This document shows positions 27,511-36,165 of a DNA stretch of 64,000 nucleotides, piece after piece. Position numbers and translations under genes: made by a program. How positions within the stretch are numbered: the stretch's first letter is position 1; each line of letters starts with the position of its first letter. Below the pieces are notes generated by a model. It saw only the letters and a list, made by a program, of their open reading frames with translations. It did no database searches and was not told the DNA's origin. The stretch is taken from NCBI RefSeq assembly GCF_027214045.1, contig NZ_JAPWHE010000001.1, forward strand, positions 383,501 to 447,500. Reading direction: 5' to 3'. The DNA is from Castellaniella denitrificans (GTDB taxonomy: Bacteria; Pseudomonadota; Gammaproteobacteria; Burkholderiales; Burkholderiaceae_B).

Positions 27511-29886
27511 ATGAACATGCGCATCAACGTGCCGGTCGAACTGGACCGGCTGGCGGTCGCCAACGACCGCATTCCCCGTCCCGTCGAGGGCGAACCCGCC
27601 GCGGGCGCGTCCAGCCCGCACGAATCCGCTGCGCTGCACGTCACCGGCGAGGCCCTCTACACCGACGATATTCCCGAACTGCGGGGCACCGTCTACGCCG
27701 CCCTGGGACTGTCCGCCAAGGCGCACGCCCGTGTGCGCGGCATGGACCTGGAGGCCGTGCGCCGCGCCCCGGACGTCGTCGCCGTGTTCACGGCCCGCGA
27801 CATTCCCGGCGAAAACAACTGCGGCCCGGTGCTGCACGACGATCCCCTGCTGGCCGACGAACTGGTCCAGTATGTCGGCCAGCCGCTGTTCCTGGTGGTG
27901 GCGCGCTCGGTGGACGCCGCGCGCCGCGCCGCGCGCCTGGGCAAGATCGACTACGAGGAACTGCCCCATCTGCTCACGCCGGTGCAGGCCAAGGAAGCCG
28001 GATCGCGCACGCTGCCCGACATGCGCCTGGTCCAGGGCGACGTCCAGGCCGCGCTGGCTGCCGCGCCGCGCCGCCTGACGGGGACGTTCGACTGCGGAGG
28101 CCAGGAGCAGTTCTACCTGGAGGGCCAGATCGCCTACGCGATCCCGCGCGAGAAGGACGGCATGCTGGTCTGGTGCTCCACCCAGCACCCGACGGAAATG
28201 CAGGCCGTGGTCGGCCATACGCTCGGCTGGCACGCCCACCAGGTCCAGGTCGAATGCCGGCGCATGGGCGGCGGCTTCGGGGGCAAGGAATCCCAGTCGG
28301 CGGTTTTCGCGTGCCTGGCCTCGGTCGCCGCGCACCGGCTGCGGCGGCCGGTGAAGCTGCGCGCCGACCGGGACGACGACATGATGATTACCGGCAAGCG
28401 CCATGGTTTTCACTACGCGTACGAAGTCGGTTACGACGACGAGGGCCGGATCCTGGGCATGCGCCTGGACATGACGCTGCATTCCGGGTTTTCGGCCGAT
28501 CTGTCCGAGGCCGTCGCCAGCCGCGCCGTGTGCCACTTCGACAACGCCTATTACATCCCGGCGGCGGATGTGCGCGCCATGTGCGGCAAGACGAACACGC
28601 AGTCGAACACGGCCTTTCGCGGCTTCGGCGGCCCGCAGGGCGCGCTGCTGACCGAAGTCGTGATCGACCGCATCGCCCGCGAACTGGGCCGCGATCCGCT
28701 GGATGTGCGCCAGACCAATTTCTACGGCATCGAAACGCGCAACACCACCCCCTACGGTCAGGTGGTCGAGGGCAATCTGATCGAGCCGCTGGTGGCCGAA
28801 CTGGTCGACAGCTCCGATTACCGGGCGCGCCGCCAGGCGGTGAACGACTTCAACGCGTCCAACCCCATCCTGAAAAAGGGCCTGGCGCTGACGCCGGTGA
28901 AGTTCGGCATTTCCTTCAACGTGCCGGCTTTCAACCAGGCGGGCGCGCTGGTGCACATCTACCGCGACGGCTCGGTGCTGGTGAACCACGGCGGCACGGA
29001 AATGGGCCAGGGCCTGAACACCAAGGTCGCCCAGATCGTGGCCAACACCCTGGGGCTGGACCTGGACTGCGTGCGCGTCACGGCCACCGATACCTTCAAG
29101 GTCGCCAACACCTCCGCCACGGCGGCTTCCACGGGCACCGACCTGAACGGCAAGGCGGCCGAGGACGCCGCGCTGCAGTTGCGCACGCGCCTGGCCGATT
29201 TCGCCGCCCGCAAATACGGCGGCAAACCCGACGACGTGGTCTTCGCCTGGCGCCAGGTCAACGTCAACGGCCGCAACATCCCGTTCGGCCAGTTGGCCGA
29301 CGAGGCCTACTGGGACCGCGTGCAGTTGTGGTCCGACGGTTTCTACGCCACCCCGGGCATCACCTGGGACAAGGCCACCATGCACGGCCGGCCGTTCTTC
29401 TATTTCGCCTTCGGGGCGGCGGTGTCGGAAGTGGTGGTGGATACGCTGACCGGCGAATGGAAATTGCTGCGCGCCGACATCCTGCACGATGCCGGGGCGT
29501 CCATCAATCCGGCGATCGACCTGGGACAGATCGAGGGCGGCTACATCCAGGGCACGGGCTGGCTGACCACCGAGGAGCTCTGGTGGCGCGACGATGGCCG
29601 CCTGATGACGCACGCGCCGTCCACCTACAAGATCCCGGCCATCAGCGACTGCCCGCGCGATTTCCGTGTGAGCCTGTTCCGGGCGCAGAACCTGAAGGAC
29701 ACCGTGCACCGTTCCAAGGCGGTGGGCGAGCCCCCGCTGCTGCACGGCATCAGCACCTTCAACGCGCTCTGCGACGCGGTGGCGGCGGTGGGCGACGGGC
29801 GGACCTCGCCCGATCTGCGGGCGCCGGCCACGCCGGAAGCCATCCTGAAGGCAGCCGAGGGCCTGCGGAAACGCAGCGCGGCCTGA
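27511..29886 (+). CDS. xdhB: xanthine dehydrogenase, molybdopterin-binding subunit
   Basis: The catalytic 791-residue subunit carrying the molybdenum cofactor. Family landmarks are GGQEQFYLEGQIAYA, the RRMGGGFGGKE loop, TAFRGFGGPQG, VNHGGTEMGQGLNTK, and the catalytic glutamate near residue 740 in HRSKAVGEPPLL. All expected parts are present without truncation. Its stop overlaps the xdhC start by one base (TGATG), so the accessory factor is made together with the enzyme it matures. Xanthine is the expected substrate because guanine deaminase, which supplies xanthine, is the next enzyme gene in the operon. Confidence 0.96.
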   Translation: MNMRINVPVELDRLAVANDRIPRPVEGEPAAGASSPHESAALHVTGEALYTDDIPELRGTVYAALGLSAKAHARVRGMDLEAVRRAPDVVAVFTARDIPGENNCGPVLHDDPLLADELVQYVGQPLFLVVARSVDAARRAARLGKIDYEELPHLLTPVQAKEAGSRTLPDMRLVQGDVQAALAAAPRRLTGTFDCGGQEQFYLEGQIAYAIPREKDGMLVWCSTQHPTEMQAVVGHTLGWHAHQVQVECRRMGGGFGGKESQSAVFACLASVAAHRLRRPVKLRADRDDDMMITGKRHGFHYAYEVGYDDEGRILGMRLDMTLHSGFSADLSEAVASRAVCHFDNAYYIPAADVRAMCGKTNTQSNTAFRGFGGPQGALLTEVVIDRIARELGRDPLDVRQTNFYGIETRNTTPYGQVVEGNLIEPLVAELVDSSDYRARRQAVNDFNASNPILKKGLALTPVKFGISFNVPAFNQAGALVHIYRDGSVLVNHGGTEMGQGLNTKVAQIVANTLGLDLDCVRVTATDTFKVANTSATAASTGTDLNGKAAEDAALQLRTRLADFAARKYGGKPDDVVFAWRQVNVNGRNIPFGQLADEAYWDRVQLWSDGFYATPGITWDKATMHGRPFFYFAFGAAVSEVVVDTLTGEWKLLRADILHDAGASINPAIDLGQIEGGYIQGTGWLTTEELWWRDDGRLMTHAPSTYKIPAISDCPRDFRVSLFRAQNLKDTVHRSKAVGEPPLLHGISTFNALCDAVAAVGDGRTSPDLRAPATPEAILKAAEGLRKRSAA

Positions 29887-30953
29887 TGCACGCCTGGATC
29901 GATCAGGCCCTGTGGTGCCTGGATCGGCGCCAGGCGGCGGTGCTGGTCACGGTCGCCTGGGTCCAGGGATCGGCCCCGCGCGAGGCCGGGGCGAAGATGC
30001 TGGTGTCCGAGGGCCACCAGTGGCTCACCATCGGCGGCGGACACCTGGAATGGAAGGCGGCCGGGTTCGCCCGGGCGCGCTTGCGCGCGGACGACGGCCC
30101 CGACCGCTGGATCGAGGCCCTGCCCCTGGGACCGGCGCTGGGCCAGTGCTGCGGCGGCATGGTGCACTTGCTGTTCGAGCGTCTGCGGGAATCCGACCGC
30201 GGCTGGCTGGAAGCCCTGCGCGCCGGCCTGCAGTCGCCGGCCGGCCGCATCCGCGAAGTCGGCCTGGGCGGGGAAGGCGTGCAGCCCTGGGTGCGCGTGT
30301 CCGCGCCGGACGAGGCGGATGCGGCGGCCGATGTCGGCCTCGCGGACCCGTCCGGGCCGGATCCCGACCGGCTGCTGCGTCCCGATCCCGTCCGGGGCTG
30401 CCTGACGTTGCGCGAGGCCGTGCGCCCCGATCCGCTGCATGTGGTGATCTTCGGCGCCGGCCACGTCGGCCAGGCCCTGGTGCATGTCCTGGGCACCCTG
30501 CCCTGCCGGGTGACCTGGGTGGATGCGCGCGACGACCTGTTTCCGGACGCGGTGCCGCCGAATGTGCTGATCGAAGCGACCGACACGCCGGAGGCCGTGA
30601 TCGACGAGGCGCCGCCCGGCGGCTGCTTCCTGATCATGACCCACGACCACGCGCTCGACCAGCGCCTGTGCGAGCGATTGCTGCGGCGCGACGACGTGGC
30701 GTATTTCGGCCTGATCGGCTCTCAGACCAAGCGGCGCAAGTTCGAGCATCGGTTCCGCGCGCGCGGCATCGCGCCGGAACGGATCGCGCGCATCGTATGT
30801 CCCATCGGCGAACCCGGCATCGAAGGCAAACAGCCCGCCGTGATCGCCGTCGCGGTCGCCGCCCAGTTGCTGCGCCTGCGTTCCGGGCGTGAGCGACGGG
30901 CCGCCGCGCCGGCTCGGGCCGAAACCCCCGTACACACAGAGGAGACCCCATGA
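29886..30953 (+). CDS. xdhC: xanthine dehydrogenase accessory protein XdhC
   Basis: A 355-residue chaperone that binds the molybdenum cofactor, supports its sulfuration and hands it to XdhB. The N-terminal XdhC/CoxI domain shows SAPREAGAKMLVSEG, TIGGGHLEW and the cysteine pair in LGQCCGGMVHL; the C-terminal Rossmann domain has HVVIFGAGHVGQALVHVL and FGLIGSQTKRRKFEHR. It sits between xdhB (one-base overlap) and guaD (four-base overlap ATGA), so all four genes form one translationally coupled unit. The last 20 residues are an unconserved alanine- and arginine-rich extension. Confidence 0.95.
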   Translation: MHAWIDQALWCLDRRQAAVLVTVAWVQGSAPREAGAKMLVSEGHQWLTIGGGHLEWKAAGFARARLRADDGPDRWIEALPLGPALGQCCGGMVHLLFERLRESDRGWLEALRAGLQSPAGRIREVGLGGEGVQPWVRVSAPDEADAAADVGLADPSGPDPDRLLRPDPVRGCLTLREAVRPDPLHVVIFGAGHVGQALVHVLGTLPCRVTWVDARDDLFPDAVPPNVLIEATDTPEAVIDEAPPGGCFLIMTHDHALDQRLCERLLRRDDVAYFGLIGSQTKRRKFEHRFRARGIAPERIARIVCPIGEPGIEGKQPAVIAVAVAAQLLRLRSGRERRAAAPARAETPVHTEETP

Positions 30954-32287
30954 CGTCCACGACCCCGTCCGCGCCCGCCGGGACGCAGGCATCCGGCCCG
31001 CAGGCCTACCGCGCGCAATTGCTGTATTTCCGCGACACGCCCAAGGCCGAGGACGAGGCCTGTGAATGGATCCGCGATGGCCTGCTGGTCGTGCGCGACG
31101 GCCGCATCGAACAATGCGGCGACTACGATCGGCTGATCGGCGACCTGCCCCCCGGCACGCCGGTCAACGACTGGCGCGGCCGCCTGATCACGCCGGGTTT
31201 CATCGATACCCACATCCACTATCCGCAGACGGACATGATCGCCTCGCCGGCGCCCGGTCTGCTGCCCTGGCTGGAAACCTATACCTTCCCGACCGAACGG
31301 CGGTTCGAGAATCCGGAATACGCCCAGGACGTGGCGCGTTTCTTCCTGGATGAATTGCTGCGCTGCGGCACGACCACCGCGCTGGTGTACTGCACCGTCC
31401 ACCCGGGTTCGGCCCAGGCCTTCTTCGAGGAGAGCCACGCGCGTGATCTGCGCATGGTGGCGGGCAAGGTCATGATGGACCGCAATTGTCCGGAATACCT
31501 GCGTGACACGGCGGAATCCGGCGCCCGCGACAGCGAGGACCTGATCCGGCGCTGGCACGGCACGGGACGCCAGATGTACGCCCTGACGCCGCGCTTCGCG
31601 CCGACCTCCACGCCCGAGCAACTGCGTCTGTGCGGCGAACTGGCCAAACGCTATCCGGACGTGTTCATCCAGTCGCACGTGTCTGAGAACCGCGACGAGG
31701 TGAAGTGGGTCATGGACCTGTTTCCCGGCTATCGCAGCTACCTGGACATCTACGACCAGTACGGCCTGCTGCGGCCCCGGTCGGTCTATGGGCACTGCGT
31801 CTGGCTGGACGACGACGACCGCCGCCGCATGCGCGACGCGGGCGCCGTCGCCGCCCACTGCCCCACGTCCAACCAGTTCCTGGGCAGCGGCCTGTTCGAC
31901 TTCGCGGCGGCCAAGGACTTCGGCATGCCGGTGGCCCTGGCCACCGATGTGGGCGGCGGCTCGTCCTTTTCCATGCTGCTGACGATGAACGAGGCGCACA
32001 AGGTCGCGCGTCTGTCGGGTCACTACCTGACGGCGCGGCGCATGTTCTGGCAGGCCACGCAGGGCGCGGCCAAGCACCTGGGCCTGACGGGCAGGATCGG
32101 CACGCTGGAGCCGGGCGCCGAGGCCGACTTCATCGTCCTGGATCCCAAGGCCACCCCGCTGCTGGAGCGCCGCAGCGCCCTGGCCGAATCGCTGGAGGAA
32201 CTGCTGTTCGCCCTGGCGATGCTGGGCGACGATCGCGCCATCGCCGCCACCTACGCGGCGGGGCGGGAGGTGCACCGGCGCGGGTAG
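30950..32287 (+). CDS. guaD: guanine deaminase
   Basis: Hydrolyses guanine to xanthine and ammonia. The 445-residue amidohydrolase has the metal-binding opening ITPGFIDTHIHYPQTD, PWLETYTFPTE, the ligand histidine in QSHVSEN, VYGHCVWLDDDD, and the catalytic aspartate in LATDVGGGSS. The product feeds the xanthine dehydrogenase encoded immediately upstream; its start overlaps xdhC (ATGA). The ATG at 30950 is kept although about 15 N-terminal residues look unstructured. A GC-rich repeat follows directly after the stop and separates it from amn. Confidence 0.96.
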   Translation: MTSTTPSAPAGTQASGPQAYRAQLLYFRDTPKAEDEACEWIRDGLLVVRDGRIEQCGDYDRLIGDLPPGTPVNDWRGRLITPGFIDTHIHYPQTDMIASPAPGLLPWLETYTFPTERRFENPEYAQDVARFFLDELLRCGTTTALVYCTVHPGSAQAFFEESHARDLRMVAGKVMMDRNCPEYLRDTAESGARDSEDLIRRWHGTGRQMYALTPRFAPTSTPEQLRLCGELAKRYPDVFIQSHVSENRDEVKWVMDLFPGYRSYLDIYDQYGLLRPRSVYGHCVWLDDDDRRRMRDAGAVAAHCPTSNQFLGSGLFDFAAAKDFGMPVALATDVGGGSSFSMLLTMNEAHKVARLSGHYLTARRMFWQATQGAAKHLGLTGRIGTLEPGAEADFIVLDPKATPLLERRSALAESLEELLFALAMLGDDRAIAATYAAGREVHRRG

Positions 32288-32292
32288 ATGGA

Positions 32293-32399
32293 CCCCACGC
32301 TGCGCAGCCTGCGGCCGCTTGCTGCCCCCGAGGGGGCGTCTTTTGCCTTGGGGCGGCCCGGCGGCAAAAGGGCCCCCACGCTGCGCAGCCTGCGGCCGC
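32293..32399. repeat. GC-rich dispersed repeat, copy 1 with duplicated head
   Basis: Between guaD and amn. The head (32293-32318) recurs exactly at 32374-32399. Between them come a CCCCCGAGGGGG hairpin and a stem with arms 32340-32347 (CTTTTGCC) and 32363-32370 (GGCAAAAG) around CTTGGGGCGGCCCGG. Related copies are at 44249-44324 and, inverted, 45301-45360. The stem and the T-rich arm could terminate the xdh-guaD transcript. Similar elements are familiar from intergenic DNA of Bordetella and Achromobacter relatives, but I know no assigned function. Confidence 0.75.
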
Positions 32400-32439
32400 G
32401 TGTGCCCGGCTGTCACGAAGACCTGCCATAATCGGGCGC

Positions 32440-33936
32440 ATGGAAAAATTCATCGATACCGCACGCCCGACCCGGTTGCCGCCGCTGATCCCGTTCTCCA
32501 GCTACGAGGATGCCGATGCGGCGGTGGACCGGCTGCTGGAAATCTACCGGCGCAACACCGCCTTCATCCGCGATGCCTTCCGCGAATATTGCGCCAACGG
32601 CCTGGAAACCGGCCAGCGGGTGCGCGCCTGCTACCCGGCGATCCGTATCCGGGTGAATTCCTACCAGGAAGTCGACAGCCGCCTGTCCTATGGCCACCTG
32701 GTCGAGCCGGGCGTCTACATGACCACGGTCACCCAGCCCGCCCTGTTCCACGATTATCTGCGCGAACAGGTGCGCCTGCTGCTGCGCAATCACGGCGTGC
32801 CGGTCGAGATCGGCGAGTCCGACCTGCCCATCCCCCTGCATTTCGCCTTCCCGGAGGGCGAGTACGTCGAGGGGGAATATTCCGAAGTGCCCGGCCACGC
32901 CCTGCGCGACCATTTCGATGTGCCCGACCTGGCCGTGACCGACGACGCCATCGTCAACGGCACCTGGCGCGGCCGCGACAACCAGGCGCGCCCCCTGGCG
33001 CCTTTTACCGCGCCGCGCATCGATTATTCCCTGCACCGGCTGCAGCATTACACGGCCACCGCCCCGGTGCATTTCCAGGACTTCGTGCTGTTCACCAACT
33101 ATCAGTTCTATGTGGATGGCTTCGTCCAGTGGGCGCGCGAGACCCTGGCCGCCGGCGAAGGCGGCTACACGGAGCTGGTCGAGCCCGGCAACCGCATCGT
33201 CACGCGGGACAGCCTGGACGAGGCCCGCACGGGGCCGGCGCCGCTGCCGCAGATGCCGTCCTATCACCTGAAGCGGCCGGGGCACACCGGCATCACGCTG
33301 ATCAACATCGGCGTGGGTCCGTCCAACGCCAAGACCATCACCGACCACGTCGCCGTGCTGCGGCCGTCGGCCTGGTTGATGCTGGGCCATTGCGCCGGGC
33401 TGCGCACCACCCAGCGGCTGGGGGACTACGTGCTGGCGCATGGCTACGTGCGCCAGGATCATGTGCTGGACGACGATCTGCCCCTGTGGGTACCGGTGCC
33501 GCCGCTGGCCGAGGTCCAGGTCGCCCTGGAACAGGCCGTGGCCGATGTGTCCGGCCTGTCGGGCTGGGAACTGAAGCGGATCATGCGCACCGGCACCGTG
33601 GCCACCATCGACAACCGCAACTGGGAACTGCGCGACCAGCAGGAACCCGTGCAGCACTTGTCGCAGTCGCGCGCCATCGCCCTGGACATGGAGTCGGCCA
33701 CCATCGCGGCCAACGGTTTCCGTTTCCGCGTGCCCTATGGCACGCTGCTGTGCGTGTCGGACAAGCCGCTGCACGGCGAACTGAAGCTGCCGGGCATGGC
33801 CACCGCCTTCTATCGCACCCAGGTCAACCAGCACCTGCACATCGGCATCCGGGCGCTGGAACACCTGCGCGAGATGCCCGGCGAACGCCTGCACTCGCGT
33901 AAACTGCGCAGCTTCATCGAAACAGCGTTCAAATAA
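32440..33936 (+). CDS. amn: AMP nucleosidase
   Basis: Cleaves AMP to adenine and ribose 5-phosphate, controlling adenylate level and supplying purine bases. The 498-residue protein has an N-terminal AMP nucleosidase domain (YPAIRIRVNSYQEVDSRLSY) and a C-terminal phosphorylase-like catalytic domain with TLINIGVGPSNAKTITDH, LMLGHCAGLR and IALDMESATIAANGFR. Length matches the enterobacterial enzyme. It lies downstream of guaD on the same strand, separated by the dispersed repeat, and yaeQ follows nine bases after its stop. Confidence 0.95.
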   Translation: MEKFIDTARPTRLPPLIPFSSYEDADAAVDRLLEIYRRNTAFIRDAFREYCANGLETGQRVRACYPAIRIRVNSYQEVDSRLSYGHLVEPGVYMTTVTQPALFHDYLREQVRLLLRNHGVPVEIGESDLPIPLHFAFPEGEYVEGEYSEVPGHALRDHFDVPDLAVTDDAIVNGTWRGRDNQARPLAPFTAPRIDYSLHRLQHYTATAPVHFQDFVLFTNYQFYVDGFVQWARETLAAGEGGYTELVEPGNRIVTRDSLDEARTGPAPLPQMPSYHLKRPGHTGITLINIGVGPSNAKTITDHVAVLRPSAWLMLGHCAGLRTTQRLGDYVLAHGYVRQDHVLDDDLPLWVPVPPLAEVQVALEQAVADVSGLSGWELKRIMRTGTVATIDNRNWELRDQQEPVQHLSQSRAIALDMESATIAANGFRFRVPYGTLLCVSDKPLHGELKLPGMATAFYRTQVNQHLHIGIRALEHLREMPGERLHSRKLRSFIETAFK

Positions 33937-33945
33937 TCAAAAACC

Positions 33946-34494
33946 ATGGCCCTGCGTTCCACCGTCTACAAGGCGGAACTCCACGTCGCGGACAACGACC
34001 GCGCCTACTACGGCAGCCATGCCGTCACCGTCGCCCGGCATCCGTCCGAGACCGACGAACGCCTGATGGTGCGGCTGCTGGCCTACGCCCTGTGGGTCGA
34101 GGCCGATGAACGGCTGGTCTTCACCCGGGGGCTGAGCGACACGGACGAGCCCGATCTCTGGAACCTCGACCTGACCGGGGCGATCCGGCAGTGGGTCGAA
34201 GTCGGCCTGCCCGACGAGCGCCGCCTGCAGAAGGCCTGCGGCCGGTCGGGCCAGGTGATCGTGCTGGCGTACGGCCGGGGCGCGGACGTCTGGTGGAACG
34301 GGGTGCGGAACAAACTGGGCCGGGCCGCCAACCTGCAGGTCTGGGTCCTGGATCCCGAGGCCTCGCGCGCCCTGGCGGCGCTGGCCGAGCGCAACATGAG
34401 CCTGAGCGTGAACGTCACCGACCGCACGGCCTGGGTGTCGTGCGAACGCGGGGACGTCAGCCTGGACGTGCGCTGCCTGCGCGAAGCCGGCTGA
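33946..34494 (+). CDS. yaeQ: YaeQ family protein
   Basis: A 182-residue protein of the YaeQ family, recognised by the opening STVYKAELHVADNDRAYYG, the HPSETDERLMVRLLAYAL segment and the central DEPDLWNLDLTGAIRQWVEVG. The fold resembles the PD-(D/E)xK nuclease type, with acidic residues in DEPDLW and a later lysine, but a biochemical activity is not established; the E. coli member was first described as a multicopy suppressor affecting RfaH-dependent hemolysin. It follows amn closely and is probably co-transcribed with it. Confidence 0.9.
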   Translation: MALRSTVYKAELHVADNDRAYYGSHAVTVARHPSETDERLMVRLLAYALWVEADERLVFTRGLSDTDEPDLWNLDLTGAIRQWVEVGLPDERRLQKACGRSGQVIVLAYGRGADVWWNGVRNKLGRAANLQVWVLDPEASRALAALAERNMSLSVNVTDRTAWVSCERGDVSLDVRCLREAG

Positions 34495-34503
34495 TCGGGG
34501 TGC

Positions 34504-34543
34504 GCCGACGGCGTCGGCCGCTTTCGCCGCCGACGCGGTCGGC
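34504..34543. terminator. strong hairpin between convergent yaeQ and TSUP genes
   Basis: Arms GCCGAC-G-GCGTCGGC (34504-34518) and GCCGACGC-G-GTCGGC (34529-34543) pair fully except one G/G mismatch, with a ten-base loop. It lies between two convergent genes and lacks a T-tract. A bidirectional transcript end is likely. Confidence 0.6.
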
Positions 34544-34557
34544 CATCCGGGATGGGG

Positions 34558-35310
34558 TTAGCGTTCCAGCAGCATCTTCACCGACACGATCAGCGCCATG
34601 GACACCATCAGGACCCGGATCAACTGGTGGCCGCGCGTGACGGCCAGCCGCGCGCCGATGGTTCCGCCGATCCACTGGCCCGCCAGCATGGGCAGGCCGA
34701 AGGCCCAGACGATGTGCCCGCTGGCGGCGAAGAACAGGACGGAGGCCAGGTTGCTGCACAGGTTCAGCAGCTTGGCGTGCGCCGTGGCCTTGACCAGGTT
34801 GAAGCCCAGCAGCGTGACGCAGGAAATGGCGAAGAAAGTGCCCGTGCCCGGTCCGAAGAATCCGTCGTAGAAGCCGATGAGCGGCGCCAGGGTGGCGGCG
34901 TACAGGACGGGCGTGATGCGCTGCGCGCGGTCTTCCGCGCCGACGCGCGGCGACAGCAGGAAATACAGGGCGAAGCCGATCAGCAGGAAAGGGATCACCT
35001 GACGCAGCACGCCGCTGTCGATGCGGGTCAGGGCGATCCCGCCCGCCAGCGATCCCAGGAAGGTCGTCAGCATCATCCGGCGGCTGCGCTTCAGGTCGAT
35101 CTGGCGCATCCGCAGGAAATGCAGCGTGGTGGCCGTCGAACCGGCGATGCCGCCGATCTTGTTGGTGGCGATGGCCGCTCCGGGCGGCAGACCGGCGGCC
35201 AGCAGCGCCGGGATGGTGATCAGTCCGCCGCCGCCGGCAATGGCGTCGACGATGCCCGCCAGCAGCGCGACGAAGAACAGCAGGACGGCGACGTCGAAGG
35301 TGATTTCCAT
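34558..35310 (-). CDS. TauE/SafE (TSUP) family permease
   Basis: A 250-residue inner-membrane protein with about seven or eight hydrophobic segments. TSUP features are the repeated half-motif around VDAIAGGGGLITIPALL and the matching FYDGFFGPGTGTFF in the second half. Family members move sulfite, sulfoacetate or other organosulfur and organic anions; the substrate here is unknown. It lies 23 bases after the hydrolase gene and is the last of five same-strand genes beginning with a TRAP system, so a link to the same organic acid is possible. Confidence 0.88.
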   Translation of the reverse strand: MEITFDVAVLLFFVALLAGIVDAIAGGGGLITIPALLAAGLPPGAAIATNKIGGIAGSTATTLHFLRMRQIDLKRSRRMMLTTFLGSLAGGIALTRIDSGVLRQVIPFLLIGFALYFLLSPRVGAEDRAQRITPVLYAATLAPLIGFYDGFFGPGTGTFFAISCVTLLGFNLVKATAHAKLLNLCSNLASVLFFAASGHIVWAFGLPMLAGQWIGGTIGARLAVTRGHQLIRVLMVSMALIVSVKMLLER

Positions 35311-35333
35311 GGGGGATGCCGCAGCGGGCGCGT

Positions 35334-36131
35334 TCAGGCGCGGGGGATGTCGATGAAGGCGGTGAGCAGGTCCAGGAACGCCTCGGGCTGTTCGAACGGC
35401 GCGAGGTGGCCGCTGTCCAGCTCGGCATGGCGGGCGCCGGGGATGGCGTCCGCCAGGGCGCGGGCGTGCTCCTTGGGCACCATGGCGTCGTGCGCGCAGC
35501 CGATGGACAGGGTGGGGGCCGCGATGCGGGGCAGCAGCGGCCGGATGTCGAGGCTCGCGTCGAGCCGGATCTGGCGGGCGATGCCTTCCCAGCGGTTGGA
35601 TACGAGGACGGCATCGGTCCATTGCGTCAATTGGGCCGCGTCCATGCGTCCCAGGAAGGCGGGGCTGAAGCCGGTCAGCAGGACCAGCCGCGCGAAGTCG
35701 TGCGGATCGTGGCGGATGAGGTCGAGCCAGAGATCGGACTGCATCCGCATGCGGGGATCCTGGCCGGAGGCAAACCCGGCGAGCAGGGTCAGGGAGCGGA
35801 CACGTGCGGGATGCGTGGCGGCGACCTGCGCCGCCACGCAGGCCCCCAGCGAAAAGCCGGCCAGGTCGAACGTTTCGGCGCCCGCCGCCGTGGCCGCCGC
35901 GAGCACCTGGGCCGCCAGCAGATCGAGGCTCAGGTCCCCGGGCGGGTCGGTGGTCTCGCCCGACCCGGAGTAGTCGGGCCGGATGACCGTATGGCGGGAC
36001 GCCAGGGGCTCCACCAGGTGGGCCCAGTTGCTGTCCAGGTTGCCGCCCGTGCCGGCTACCAGCACCAGCGCCGGCCCCTGGCCGTCGACTGCGTAGGTGA
36101 CGCGGGTTCCGAGAACTTCGACGGCGTGCAT
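35334..36131 (-). CDS. alpha/beta hydrolase
   Basis: A 265-residue alpha/beta-fold hydrolase. The oxyanion-hole strand is LVLVAGTGGNLDSNW, the nucleophile elbow is GFSLGA with Ser in the G-x-S-x-G position, a C-terminal acid is seen in GCAHDAMVP, and the catalytic histidine in DSGHLAPFEQP. This matches 3-oxoadipate enol-lactonase-like and other esterase branches. No signal peptide is visible. It follows the TRAP binding-protein gene by 34 bases, suggesting it hydrolyses an ester or lactone brought in by that transporter; the substrate cannot be read from the sequence. Confidence 0.85.
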   Translation of the reverse strand: MHAVEVLGTRVTYAVDGQGPALVLVAGTGGNLDSNWAHLVEPLASRHTVIRPDYSGSGETTDPPGDLSLDLLAAQVLAAATAAGAETFDLAGFSLGACVAAQVAATHPARVRSLTLLAGFASGQDPRMRMQSDLWLDLIRHDPHDFARLVLLTGFSPAFLGRMDAAQLTQWTDAVLVSNRWEGIARQIRLDASLDIRPLLPRIAAPTLSIGCAHDAMVPKEHARALADAIPGARHAELDSGHLAPFEQPEAFLDLLTAFIDIPRA

Positions 36132-36165
36132 GCGGGGCTCCGGCAGGGACGATGGGTGTCGGTGT

